A stretch of DNA of 13,845 nucleotides from Accumulibacter sp. (lineage in GTDB: Bacteria; Pseudomonadota; Gammaproteobacteria; Burkholderiales; Rhodocyclaceae), in NCBI GenBank assembly GCA_031274075.1, contig JAISQQ010000469.1:1-13845 (forward strand), written 5' to 3'. The notes below the pieces were generated by a model. That model saw only the letters and a list, made by a program, of their open reading frames with translations, made no database searches and was not told where the DNA came from. The position numbers and the translations under genes were made by a program. The stretch's first letter is position 1, and every line of letters begins with the position of its first letter. Below, piece after piece: positions 1 through 7,577 of this stretch.

Positions 1-194
1 AGGCCGAGCGCCATGGCGCCGAGAACGCCGGCCAGCGCGCCGAACGCGGCGTAGTGCGGGGCAATCGCGGCATACACGGTGACCCCGAAGGCCACCGAGG
101 CCGGCAGCGCCACCAGCATGGCGGCAAAGCCGCCCCAAAGGTCTCCCGAATGGCGCATCCAGGCGCCGGACAACTCGCGCATGTTCTCTTTCAT
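1..194 (-). CDS. SulP-family anion transporter, N-terminal fragment
   Basis: The frame starts at the ATG complementary to 192-194 and runs off the left edge after 64 codons, so only the N-terminus is visible. A GAGG about 8 bases upstream on the minus strand serves as ribosome binding site. After a short polar N-terminus comes a hydrophobic stretch (DLWGGFAAMLVALPASVAFG, about residues 18-37), then further small-residue-rich membrane sequence. The D-L-x-x-G...LP-x-S-x-A-x-G pattern resembles the first transmembrane helix of SulP/SLC26 inorganic-anion transporters (sulfate, bicarbonate and similar). The substrate cannot be told from this piece. It is on the same strand as the Na/Pi gene but separated from it by a 115-base gap filled by an inverted-repeat element, so it may be a separate unit. 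Another polytopic permease family remains possible. Confidence 0.6.
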   Translation of the reverse strand, partial: MKENMRELSGAWMRHSGDLWGGFAAMLVALPASVAFGVTVYAAIAPHYAAFGALAGVLGAMALG

Positions 195-212
195 CTCAAG
201 AGCCTCGTTGTT

Positions 213-303
213 CAGGTGGCAGGTGGCAGGTTACAGGGAACAGGAGTTACCGGCGCTTCGCGCCACAAATTACTGCCACCTGACACCTGTTACCTGTCGC
301 CTG
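213..303. repeat. Inverted heptamer-array element, copy 1
   Basis: About five tandem heptamers starting with CAGG (consensus CAGGTRR) occupy 213-247. They are followed by a mini-hairpin GGCGCTTCGCGCC at 252-264, then about 4.5 heptamers of the same type in the opposite orientation (xxxCCTG units, 270-303). The two arms can pair imperfectly to make a long cruciform or RNA hairpin. It fills the gap between the Na/Pi gene and the SulP gene, ending 18 bases upstream of the SulP start codon. Two more copies with the same layout lie at 7645-7750 and 10848-10946. No U-run follows, so it is not a canonical terminator. Confidence 0.85.
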
Positions 304-308
304 AAAAA

Positions 309-1997
309 TCATTCCGGATGGCTGATCAGTTGTTCGGCGGCCCGGTCGCCGGAATCCTCGCTTGCGGGCAGGGCGTCGTAGCCGATGCTCGCCACCTGGG
401 TATTGATCCAGCGCATGTCGGCGATCAGGTCGAGATGCGCCGAGCTGCTTTCCAGCGCGTTCGACACGCCCTGGCTGAGCCGGTCGATGTGCTGGCGCGA
501 ACTATCCTGGCACATCGACTTGAAATCCCTCTTGCGCTGCACCAGCACGCCGGCGGTTGCCGGCTGCCAGGCCATGACGACTTCCGCCGCCAGATGGGTG
601 TTGCCGATCAGGAAGCGGAACAGCCGGTCGAGCTCCTCCTTGCCCGCCGCCGAGAATTGCTTGCCGTTCTTTTTCATTTCGTCGGCAATGCCGATCATCG
701 TCTTGCAGACGACGTCGCCGGCGTTTTCCAGGCTGGCGGTATAGCGCAGCAGCGCGGTGATCCGCCGCAGTTCCAGGTCATCGACCTTTTGCCGCGTGAG
801 GTCGACCGCGTAGGCGCGCACGGCCTTGAACAGGACGTTGACCTTCTCTTCCAGGCGCACGATTTCCGGGGCCTTGTCGCCGTTGCCCGAGAGCAGCATG
901 TCCAGGGTCATCTCGAGCATGGTCTGCACCGTCCCGAGAATGCGCAGCACCTCGCGCGAGAGCGCGGTGACCGGCAGCAGGCCGATTTTTCCGCCGCCGT
1001 CCGCCTTGCCGGGGATGTACTTCGGGCCGATGTCGTCGGCCGCCCGGGCGGGTTCGACGAACAGGCGTTCGAGGAAGCGCGCCGCCGGCCCGGCCAGTCC
1101 GGTGAACACCGCGATCAGCGCGCAGTTGAACAGGATGTGCAGGATCACCACGCGGAAGCTCGGCGCGCCGGGCAGAAGCTCGTACAGATTCTCGATCAGG
1201 CGGAGTCCGGCGAAGCAGGCGAACACGCCGGCCAGCTTGAACAGGCCGTTGCCGACGACGATGCGCCGGGCCGCGGCGGCCTGGTTCCAGGTCATGACGA
1301 TCGGCGGCGCGGCGTTGCCGAGATTGATGCCGAGGACGGCGGCCAGGATCAGCCCGGAATCGGCGGTGATCCCGGCCTGCACCAGCGAGGCCCAGAACAG
1401 CAGGATGGCGATCGACGAGTGCGCCAGCCAGGTCAGGATGGCGAACAGCAGCGCGGCGATCAGCAGTTCGTCGCCGAGCGAGGAAATGAGGGTGCGGATC
1501 AGGTTGCTGGCGGCCAGCGCGGCGGAGACCTGGCCCATGAAGGTGAGCGCGATGAGGATCATGGCGATCCCCAGGCAGACGCGGCCGAACTGCTTGAACG
1601 GGGAATCGCTGTCGCTGTAGATCGAATGCATCAGGTAGCCGGCGAACATCAGGATCGGCCACAGCGCCTTGAGGTTCAGCGTGAGCAGGGCGGCGACCAC
1701 CGCGCTGCCGGCGTCGGCGCCGAGCAGCAGGATCAGCCCGTCGACCACCGGAATGGCGCCGGCGGCGGCCAGGCCGGAGGTGAATATGGCCACCGCGATC
1801 GAGCTTTGCAGGACGGTGGCGGCGCCCGCGCCGGTGAGCAGCGCGACCAGGCGCTTGTTCAGGACGCGCGGCAGGGTGCGGCGGATTTGCGCGCCGTAGG
1901 TGCGCATCACCCCGGTGCGCGCCATGCGCACGCCCCACAGCAGCAGGGCCGCCGCGCCGAGGATCATGGACAGTTCGTAGGCGCCGGAGCCTTGCAT
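309..1997 (-). CDS. Na/Pi cotransporter family protein with PhoU-like C-terminal domain
   Basis: The product is a predicted 562-residue inner-membrane protein. The N-terminal half (about 10-310) consists of hydrophobic helices arranged as two Na/Pi-cotransporter repeats, each with a signature Q/H-S-S motif: QSSIAV near 64-69 and HSSIAI near 193-198. The C-terminal part (about 345-540) is soluble, helical and PhoU-like. This matches NptA/YjbB-type proteins, and E. coli YjbB (543 aa) has been implicated in phosphate export. The start at 1997 (MQGSGAYELSMIL) is chosen because it lies just after the HAD gene and directly before the first helix. An open frame extends upstream into the HAD gene but is only a shadow. 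No clear Shine-Dalgarno is seen and the gap to the HAD stop is 8 bases, so translational coupling is likely. An internal ATG at the second Met is the alternative start. Confidence 0.87.
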   Translation of the reverse strand: MQGSGAYELSMILGAAALLLWGVRMARTGVMRTYGAQIRRTLPRVLNKRLVALLTGAGAATVLQSSIAVAIFTSGLAAAGAIPVVDGLILLLGADAGSAVVAALLTLNLKALWPILMFAGYLMHSIYSDSDSPFKQFGRVCLGIAMILIALTFMGQVSAALAASNLIRTLISSLGDELLIAALLFAILTWLAHSSIAILLFWASLVQAGITADSGLILAAVLGINLGNAAPPIVMTWNQAAAARRIVVGNGLFKLAGVFACFAGLRLIENLYELLPGAPSFRVVILHILFNCALIAVFTGLAGPAARFLERLFVEPARAADDIGPKYIPGKADGGGKIGLLPVTALSREVLRILGTVQTMLEMTLDMLLSGNGDKAPEIVRLEEKVNVLFKAVRAYAVDLTRQKVDDLELRRITALLRYTASLENAGDVVCKTMIGIADEMKKNGKQFSAAGKEELDRLFRFLIGNTHLAAEVVMAWQPATAGVLVQRKRDFKSMCQDSSRQHIDRLSQGVSNALESSSAHLDLIADMRWINTQVASIGYDALPASEDSGDRAAEQLISHPE

Positions 1998-2005
1998 GAT
2001 GGGGA

Positions 2006-2773
2006 CTACAGCGCGCCGAGGTCGTCGAGCACGAGCGCCGGCTGGCGCGCCAGCCCCGGCAGGTCCTCGCGCTTCGCTTCGCCGCTCAATACCAGGATGA
2101 AGTCGATGCCGGCGTTTTCGGCCAGCGTCTTGTCGGTCGTCAGGCGGTCGCCGACGATGACCATTTCCTCCCGCCGGAAGCGTTCGAGCAGCGGCGAAAG
2201 GATCAGCGTGTCGGGTTTGCCGAAGATCCGCTCGGGCAGCCGGCCGGTGGCGGCCTCGTACAGTTTCACGAAGCTGCCAACGTCCGGCAGCGGGCCTTGC
2301 GCCGACGGGCAGACCAGATCCGGATGGGTGGACAGGAAGCGCACCTGCGGACGCTGCAGCAGCAGGCAGGATTCGGCCAGTTTTTGGTAGGTGAGTTCGG
2401 TGTCGTAGGCGAGGATCACCGCCTGGCAGGCGTCGCCGCAAGTGAACTCGATCTCCGGGAGGCGTTCCTTCAGGTAGGCCTGGAAACTGGCGTTGCCGAC
2501 CGGGTAGACGCGGCGAAGCCGGTGTTCGCGCAGATAATCCGCCAGCGGCAGGAGCGGCGAGAGAATCCTCTCGATGCCCACGACGATGCCGAACCGGGCC
2601 AGCTTGCGGAGGTAGTCGTCCAGGTTTTTCGAGGTGTTGTTGGTCAGGAAAAACAACTCGCGCCGCGCCAGATTGCGCAGGATGAAATCGATCGTGCCCT
2701 GGATGGGACGGTCACCGAGGTAGACCGTCCCATCGAGATCGAAGACGAAGCATGTCTTGGCGCCGATGTCCAT
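2006..2773 (-). CDS. HAD-IIA family phosphatase (NagD/phosphoglycolate phosphatase-like)
   Basis: The product is a 255-residue cytosolic hydrolase with all HAD motifs: DLDGT (nucleophile D12 and D14), LTNNTSK (T44), GKP (K186) and GDRLTTD (D209, D214) followed by the NagD-like ILVLSG. The spacing between motifs II and III fits a C2-type cap, which places it in subfamily IIA with NagD, AraL, 4-nitrophenyl phosphatase and glycerol-3-phosphate/phosphoglycolate phosphatases. The exact substrate cannot be read from the motifs. Its start is 3 bases after the dctM stop, and the Na/Pi gene follows 8 bases after its own stop, so it appears to be part of the TRAP operon. I infer that it dephosphorylates something linked to the TRAP substrate or to glycerol-3-phosphate. 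Confidence 0.9.
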   Translation of the reverse strand: MDIGAKTCFVFDLDGTVYLGDRPIQGTIDFILRNLARRELFFLTNNTSKNLDDYLRKLARFGIVVGIERILSPLLPLADYLREHRLRRVYPVGNASFQAYLKERLPEIEFTCGDACQAVILAYDTELTYQKLAESCLLLQRPQVRFLSTHPDLVCPSAQGPLPDVGSFVKLYEAATGRLPERIFGKPDTLILSPLLERFRREEMVIVGDRLTTDKTLAENAGIDFILVLSGEAKREDLPGLARQPALVLDDLGAL

Positions 2774-2776
2774 CGT

Positions 2777-4054
2777 TCAGGTCAGCCACTTCATCGGGGT
2801 GATGGACAACTGCGGGAAGAGCAGCAGCAGGAACAGCACGCATATTTCCACGATCAGGAACGGCGCCAGCTTGCGCACCAGCGGCCCCATCGAGATGCCC
2901 GCCGAACCGCAGATGACGAAGAGCACCGTGCCCACCGGCGGCGTGATGACGCCGATGCCGACGTTCAGCACGAACAGCAGTCCGAAGAAGTACGGGTCGA
3001 TCCCGGCCTGGTAGATCAGCGGATAGAACACCGGCGCGAACAGCAGGATGTTCGGCGTCAGATCCATGACCATGCCCGCCGCGAACAGGAAGACCATGAT
3101 CGACAGCAGCAGCAGCGTCGGCGTCGGCACCAGCGGCGCGAAGAAGGCGGCCATCTGCATCGGAATCTGCGCCGAGGTGATGAAATAGCCGACGGCGGAA
3201 GCGGCGCCGACGATCAGCATCACCACCGCGGTGCTGCGCGCGGCGGCGGCGGAGACGCGCAACAGGTTGCGGAACGACAGTTCGCGGTAGTAGCAGGTGG
3301 TCACCACGATGGCGTAAACCGCCGCGAAGGCGCCGCCCTCGGTCGGCGTGAAGATGCCGAAGCGGATGCCGCCGAGCAGCAGCACCGGCAGCATGAAGGC
3401 CGGCGTCGATTCCTTCAGGATCTTGATCGCCTGCTCGCGGGTGAAGGTGATGGTTTCCGTGTAGCCGTCGATGCGCACGATGAAGAACCACATGATCAGC
3501 AGGAAAAGGCCGATGAGCAGGCCCGGCACCAGGCCGATCATGAACAGCTTGGTGATCGACAGCTCGACCGTCGCGCCGAGCAGGATGAAGTTGGCCGACG
3601 GCGGGATGATCGGGCCGAGGATGGCGCCCGAGGCGATGATCGCGCCGGCGCGGCCTTTGTTGTAGCCGGCATCCTTCATCATCGGATAGAGGATGCCCAT
3701 CAGCGCGGCGGCCTCGCCGACCGAACTGCCCATCAGGCCGGCGAAGATGATGCTGGCGATGATCGTCGCGTAGCCCAGGCCGCCCTTGACGCGCCCGATC
3801 ATCAACTGGGCGAGCAGGATGACGCGCTCGGACAGGCCGCCCTTGGCCATGATCTCACCGGCGAAGATGAAGAACGGGATGGCCATCAGCGGGTAGTTGT
3901 TGACGCCGTCGACCATCGCCTGCGGAATGGTCATGAAGTCGAAGAAACCCGAATAGAGCATCAGCACGATGGCCGAAAGCACCATCACCAGGGCGATCGG
4001 AATGTTCAGGAAGAGGAAGAAGCAGAGACTGCCCAGAAAGAGGATCAGTTCCAT
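2777..4054 (-). CDS. dctM: TRAP transporter large permease, DctM-type
   Basis: The product is a 425-residue, very hydrophobic protein, the usual length for the DctM subunit, which forms the ion-coupled transport channel of a tripartite TRAP importer in the inner membrane. Family signatures are visible: GAILGPIIPPSANFI, GIFTPTEGG, and a C-terminal TPPVGTVLFV. The start at 4054 (MELILFLGSL) has an AAGGAG ribosome binding site inside the end of dctQ and lies 2 bases after the dctQ stop. The longer upstream frame reads through dctQ in another phase and is rejected. In the second signature EGG replaces the more common EAA, a minor variation. The substrate is not predictable from this subunit. Confidence 0.95.
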   Translation of the reverse strand: MELILFLGSLCFFLFLNIPIALVMVLSAIVLMLYSGFFDFMTIPQAMVDGVNNYPLMAIPFFIFAGEIMAKGGLSERVILLAQLMIGRVKGGLGYATIIASIIFAGLMGSSVGEAAALMGILYPMMKDAGYNKGRAGAIIASGAILGPIIPPSANFILLGATVELSITKLFMIGLVPGLLIGLFLLIMWFFIVRIDGYTETITFTREQAIKILKESTPAFMLPVLLLGGIRFGIFTPTEGGAFAAVYAIVVTTCYYRELSFRNLLRVSAAAARSTAVVMLIVGAASAVGYFITSAQIPMQMAAFFAPLVPTPTLLLLSIMVFLFAAGMVMDLTPNILLFAPVFYPLIYQAGIDPYFFGLLFVLNVGIGVITPPVGTVLFVICGSAGISMGPLVRKLAPFLIVEICVLFLLLLFPQLSITPMKWLT

Positions 4055-4056
4055 GG

Positions 4057-4578
4057 TCAGAACTCCTTCGGCTTCTTCAGGAAGCTCGACGCCGGCTTCT
4101 TGAGGGTTTGCCAGAGTTCGCGCACGCGGATGACGACCACGGCGACGGCCATGATCGGCAGCGTGCCGTTGACGAAGGCCATGTTGACCCCGGTGGCCAC
4201 GGTATACGTGTCGTTCGTCTGCTGCACCAGGATGACGCCGCCGATGACCAGCAATACCAGCGCCGCCAGCGCCAGCAGTTGCGCGAAGATGTCCACGCTT
4301 TTCTTGGTGAGGCCGGAGAGCTTGCTGGTCACCATGTCGACCGCGATGTGGCGGCCGCGGTAGAAACCCTCGATCGACCCGAAAAAAGTGATGTACATGA
4401 AGAGGAAGCGCGACCATTCCTCGCTCGGCGCGAAGCTCGCCCTGAAAACGTAGCGCAGCACCGCGTTGTAGAAGACCATGCCGATCATCCCCAGGAAGAC
4501 GGCGGCGCAGAATACCTGGAAAGCCAGTTCGCCCTTGCTTTCGTTCTCCTGCGCCTTGTCCGGTAAAAGCTCGCTCAT
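4057..4578 (-). CDS. dctQ: TRAP transporter small permease, DctQ-type
   Basis: The product is a 173-residue membrane protein with four hydrophobic helices, typical of the DctQ subunit that partners DctM. Conserved-looking features are the RYVFRASFAPSEEWSRF segment after the first helix and the G-S-x-E-x-x-x-R-G-R-H-I-x-V-D-x-V block between helices 2 and 3. The start at 4578 (MSELLPDK) is chosen because GAGGAGGA lies 5 bases upstream. A further in-frame ATG at 4629 would add 17 residues but has no such site. It is separated from dctP by a 233-base gap holding two hairpins, and from dctM by 2 bases. Confidence 0.93.
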   Translation of the reverse strand: MSELLPDKAQENESKGELAFQVFCAAVFLGMIGMVFYNAVLRYVFRASFAPSEEWSRFLFMYITFFGSIEGFYRGRHIAVDMVTSKLSGLTKKSVDIFAQLLALAALVLLVIGGVILVQQTNDTYTVATGVNMAFVNGTLPIMAVAVVVIRVRELWQTLKKPASSFLKKPKEF

Positions 4579-4618
4579 TTCGTCCTCCTCGATTCGATAC
4601 CCATTTGAAAAATTTTCG

Positions 4619-4639
4619 CTGACTGCCAACTGACTACTG
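4619..4639 (-). repeat. Orphan run of three CAG-heptamers
   Basis: On the minus strand this reads as exactly three heptamers, CAGTAGT, CAGTTGG and CAGTCAG, matching the CAGnnnn unit of the larger inverted heptamer elements. There is no inverted partner or central mini-hairpin here. It lies in the dctP-dctQ gap and may be a decayed half-element. The match is short, so chance is possible. Confidence 0.45.
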
Positions 4640-4689
4640 ATACACGCCCATCTTCGTCTTACAGAAATCCAGGCTCAGACATCCCCCGG

Positions 4690-4743
4690 AAAAACTTCCG
4701 GAACGCCGGCGCACCGCGCGACACGGGCGTACAACGTTCCGGA
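4690..4743 (-). terminator. Terminator-like hairpin between dctP and dctQ
   Basis: On the minus strand TCCGGAACG (complement of 4735-4743) pairs perfectly with CGTTCCGGA (complement of 4697-4705), a 9-bp stem. The 29-base loop can itself fold into a nested CCGTG/CGCGG hairpin. Two bases after the stem comes a run of five T's (complement of 4690-4694). This is a plausible intrinsic terminator or partial terminator for transcripts leaving dctP, letting only some RNA polymerase continue into dctQM. Confidence 0.6.
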
Positions 4744-4747
4744 GAGG

Positions 4748-4774
4748 CCTTCCCCCGGCCTTGCCGGGGAAAGG
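4748..4774 (-). promoter_or_regulatory. Stable hairpin just after dctP
   Basis: On the minus-strand RNA, an 11-bp stem (complement of 4764-4774 with complement of 4748-4758, one G-U pair) closes a 5-base loop, CAAGG. It lies 37 bases after the dctP stop and has no U-run. In TRAP and other binding-protein operons, such hairpins commonly protect the upstream mRNA from 3' decay. That role is inferred. Confidence 0.6.
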
Positions 4775-4811
4775 TTTTCCTGTTTCAGTCAATGGCCGGG
4801 AAACTTGTCCA

Positions 4812-5801
4812 TTATCTGTACTGGTTGGTGCTTTCCAGGATTTCCTTGTAGTTGGGCACCGTCTTGGCGAACAGGTCCCATGTGCCTTCGCCGGCCTTGC
4901 GCAGCGCCGCCTTGAACGCGGCGTCCGGGGTCACGATCGTGCCGCCGCCCTTGGTGATTTCCTCGATCGCCTTTTTCTCGACGTCGGCCGCCATCTTCCA
5001 GACGTCCTCGGCGGAGCGGAAAGCGGCGTCGTCGAAGATCTTCCTGTCTTCCGGCGGCAGGCCGTTATAGAAATCGTTGTTGATGTACAAGCCGTGGATG
5101 ACCAGGATGTGGCCCGACAGCGTGATGTTCGGCGTGATCTCGTACATCTTGAGCGCGACGATGTCGGCGAAGGGGCTGTCGCCGCCGTCGATCGTGCCCT
5201 GGTCGAGCGCCGCCGGAACTTCCGCGAACGGCATCGGCTGGCCGCTCTGTCCGAGCTGCTTGGCGAACTCGAGGTAGAGCGGGATGTTCGGCACGCGCAT
5301 GCGCAGACCCTTGAGGTCGTTGATGCTGTTGACCGGTTTCTTGGTGTAGAAGTGGCGGAAACCGAGCGGGAAGGCGTTGATCAAGGTCAAGCCGGATTTC
5401 TCGGCGAAGCCCTTGTTGATCAGCTTGAAGGTCTCGCCGTTCATCGCCCGGTGGGCGTGATCGAGACTGTCATAGAGCATCGGCGTTTCGAGCATGGCCA
5501 TCGCCGGGAAGATCGCGGATGTCTGCGTCCCGGTGGCGCACATCTGGATGATGCCCCGGCGCGTCTGCGCGATGTAGGCGTCTTCCTTGCCGAGTTGGCT
5601 GTTCGGGAAGACCTGTACGTCGTATTTGCCATTGGTCGCTTCCATGACGTACTTGGCGAACAGTTTCATGCCGACCGTTTCCGGCTCGCCGTCGGGTTTC
5701 ATGCCGGCGATCTTGACCACGATCTTTTCGGCGGCGTAGGCCGGCAAGGTCGCGCCGCCAAGCACGGCCAGGGCGGAAAGAAGAAGAATTCTGCGTTTCA
5801 T
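4812..5801 (-). CDS. dctP: TRAP transporter substrate-binding protein, DctP-type
   Basis: The product is a 329-residue periplasmic solute-binding protein. It has a signal peptide, MKRRILLLSALAVLGG..AYA, with likely cleavage around residue 23. The body matches the DctP family: PNSQLGKEDAYIAQTRRG near 66-83, the conserved substrate-contacting arginine region DLKGLRMRVPN (R167/R169), and the AALDQGTIDGGDSP block near 197-210. The start at 5801 is chosen because it gives a proper signal peptide and has GAGGAGG upstream; the open frame extends 41 codons further but that part looks noncoding. It captures the substrate and delivers it to DctQM encoded downstream. The ligand is unknown: dicarboxylate or another carboxylate is the family default, but neighbouring glpD and phosphatase genes make a glycerol- or phosphate-containing ligand worth testing. 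Confidence 0.93.
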   Translation of the reverse strand: MKRRILLLSALAVLGGATLPAYAAEKIVVKIAGMKPDGEPETVGMKLFAKYVMEATNGKYDVQVFPNSQLGKEDAYIAQTRRGIIQMCATGTQTSAIFPAMAMLETPMLYDSLDHAHRAMNGETFKLINKGFAEKSGLTLINAFPLGFRHFYTKKPVNSINDLKGLRMRVPNIPLYLEFAKQLGQSGQPMPFAEVPAALDQGTIDGGDSPFADIVALKMYEITPNITLSGHILVIHGLYINNDFYNGLPPEDRKIFDDAAFRSAEDVWKMAADVEKKAIEEITKGGGTIVTPDAAFKAALRKAGEGTWDLFAKTVPNYKEILESTNQYR

Positions 5802-5849
5802 GGTACCTACCTCCTCGTTATGGGAAAAAACAACGGACTGCGACTGCTG

Positions 5850-5917
5850 CGGTAAAACTCGTTGAACCAGGTAAAACCTTACTCGCCACACCATACTCAC
5901 CATACTCTGTGCGGCGA
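5850..5917. promoter_or_regulatory. glpD-dctP intergenic region with hairpin and short direct repeats
   Basis: The 134-base gap between the glpD stop and the dctP start holds an 8-base direct repeat GGTAAAAC (5851-5858 and 5870-5877, 19 bases apart). It also has a 9-base tandem ACCATACTC (5890-5907) inside the loop of an 8-bp stem (5884-5891 with 5909-5916, a G-U pair on the minus strand). No U-run follows. These may be regulator sites or a processing hairpin for the TRAP operon. I could not assign a convincing -35/-10 pair. Confidence 0.35.
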
Positions 5918-5935
5918 TAATCAAGGAATATCAGA

Positions 5936-7549
5936 TCAGACCGAAATACGCAACCGTTCCAAGGCCAGTTCCGTCTCCTGCCGGCGTCGTTCGTCGTCCC
6001 ATCCACGCTCGCCGGCCAGCAGTTCGACGACCCGCGGCAGGGCGGCGCGCGCGGCGGCGTTGTCCAGGAGGGCCAGGGGAATCCGGCGCGCGAGGACGTC
6101 CGAAGCGCGTTCGGCGAGTTCGTGGCGCGCGGCATAGACCACTTCCGCTTCGATGTAGGGATGGTCGGCGTGCAGGCGGGCGCTTAAATCCTCCCCGGCG
6201 AGGCGCGCGACGTTCATCGCCTGGTCGCCGAAAGCGTGCTGGAGATGCTCGGCGACGTCCGCTTCGAGGCCGTAGTCCCGGGTCAATACCTGGAAGATCT
6301 CGGGAACGTAGCGCTCCGCGCCGAAGAGGCGCAGATGGAGCGTCCGGCAGGGACCGGGCGCTTGCAGCCCGGCGCTGTCGATGGCCCGGTCGACGGCTTC
6401 CTCGGCCATCTTGCGGTAGGACGTCCATTTGCCTCCGGCCATGGTCACCAGCCCCGACGGACTGACCTGCAAAAGGTGCTCGCGCACCAGTTGCGCGGTG
6501 CTGGCGCTGTCGTCGAACTGGACCAGCGGGCGCAGTCCCGACCACGCCGACAGGACGTCGCTACGCTGCACGGAGAGATTGAAGTAGCGGTTGATGTGGC
6601 GCAGCAGGTAGGCGATCTCTTCCTCGCGCGGGCGCGGGTGCTCGACGATCTCGTCCGGGGTGTCGGTGGTGCCGATCAGCGCGTGCTTTTGCCAGGGAAG
6701 CACGAAGAGCACCCGGCCGTCTTCCGTCTTCGGGATCAGCATGCCGGTGTCCGGCGGCACGAAGCGACGGGAGAGGACGATGTGGATGCCCGAAGCGGCG
6801 TTGAGCAGTTGCTTCGCGCCGGGGTCGTCCATCTGCCGGACGCGGTCGACGAAGGGCCCGGCGGCGTTGATGAGGCAGCGGGCGCGGATGTCGAATTCTT
6901 CGCCGCCGATGAGGTCGCGCACGCGCGCGCCGCACAGCCGGCCTTCCTTCTTCTCGAAGGAGATGGCTTCGACGTGGTTGGCGAGCACCGCGCCGTGTTC
7001 TTGGGCGGTGAGTACCAGGGTGATGGCCATGCGCGCGTCGTGGAACTGTCCGTCGTAGTAGATGACGCCGGCCTTCAGTTTTTCGCCGCGCAGCATCGGA
7101 AAGCGCCGCAGCGCTTCCTTGCGCCCGACCAGGCAGCTTCGCCCCAGTCCCAGCTTGCCCGCCAGCAGGTCGTAGAGCACCAGCCCGGCGAACACGTAGG
7201 GGACTTCCCACCAGGTGTAGAGCGGAGTGACCAGCGGCACCCGGCCAGAGAGGTGCGGGGCGTTCTGCAGGAAGATGCCGCGTTCGAACAGCGCTTCCTT
7301 GACCAGGTGGTATTGCGCCCGGTCGAATTTCTTGACCGCCATTTCCAGGTAGCGCACGCCGCCGTGCACCAGTTTGGTGCTCTTGCTGCTCGTGCCTTCG
7401 GCGAAGTCGTTCTTTTCCACCAAGGCGACCTTCAGCCCGCGGCTGGCCGCGTCGACGGCGATGCCGCAGCCGGTGGCTCCGCCGCCGACGATCAACAGGT
7501 CGAAGACGTCCTGCGTTTTCAGGCACTCGAGAATGGCTTGACGGTTCAT
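5936..7549 (-). CDS. glpD: FAD-dependent glycerol-3-phosphate dehydrogenase (aerobic type)
   Basis: The product is a 537-residue GlpD. It oxidises sn-glycerol-3-phosphate to dihydroxyacetone phosphate at the membrane and passes electrons to quinone. The N-terminal FAD-binding Rossmann motif is clear (DLLIVGGGATGCGIAVDAASRG, starting near 17), followed by EKNDFAEGTSSKSTKLVHGGVRYLE, a hallmark of the family. Later blocks include DGRVLFVLPW, LIGTTDTPD, and MAGGKWTSYRKMAEEAVD near 390. The C-terminal about 130 residues form the GlpD helical cap domain. Length is in the normal range. The start at 7549 (MNRQAILECL) has AAAAAGGG on the minus strand about 8-12 bases upstream. It is divergent from gph. 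dctP follows 134 bases downstream, so co-transcription is possible but not certain. A tandem TTCGTTT site upstream is a candidate GlpR operator. Confidence 0.95.
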   Translation of the reverse strand: MNRQAILECLKTQDVFDLLIVGGGATGCGIAVDAASRGLKVALVEKNDFAEGTSSKSTKLVHGGVRYLEMAVKKFDRAQYHLVKEALFERGIFLQNAPHLSGRVPLVTPLYTWWEVPYVFAGLVLYDLLAGKLGLGRSCLVGRKEALRRFPMLRGEKLKAGVIYYDGQFHDARMAITLVLTAQEHGAVLANHVEAISFEKKEGRLCGARVRDLIGGEEFDIRARCLINAAGPFVDRVRQMDDPGAKQLLNAASGIHIVLSRRFVPPDTGMLIPKTEDGRVLFVLPWQKHALIGTTDTPDEIVEHPRPREEEIAYLLRHINRYFNLSVQRSDVLSAWSGLRPLVQFDDSASTAQLVREHLLQVSPSGLVTMAGGKWTSYRKMAEEAVDRAIDSAGLQAPGPCRTLHLRLFGAERYVPEIFQVLTRDYGLEADVAEHLQHAFGDQAMNVARLAGEDLSARLHADHPYIEAEVVYAARHELAERASDVLARRIPLALLDNAAARAALPRVVELLAGERGWDDERRRQETELALERLRISV

Positions 7550-7577
7550 TTTCTCTACCCTTTTTCCTACCCTCTGA

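Noticed and set aside
252..303. Heptamer element copy 1 as a Rho-independent terminator for the Na/Pi gene
   Set aside because: The hairpin is strong but no T-run follows on the relevant strand, and copies also sit between divergent genes where a terminator is not needed.
54..2390. 778-codon plus-strand open frame opposite the Na/Pi and HAD genes
   Set aside because: Its residue make-up (Q, R, H, D and G-rich) is typical of an antisense shadow in GC-rich DNA, while the minus-strand frames carry recognisable Na/Pi and HAD motifs.
2297..4363. 688-codon plus-strand open frame opposite dctM/dctQ
   Set aside because: Low-complexity charged composition and no family motifs; the minus strand encodes clear TRAP permease subunits.
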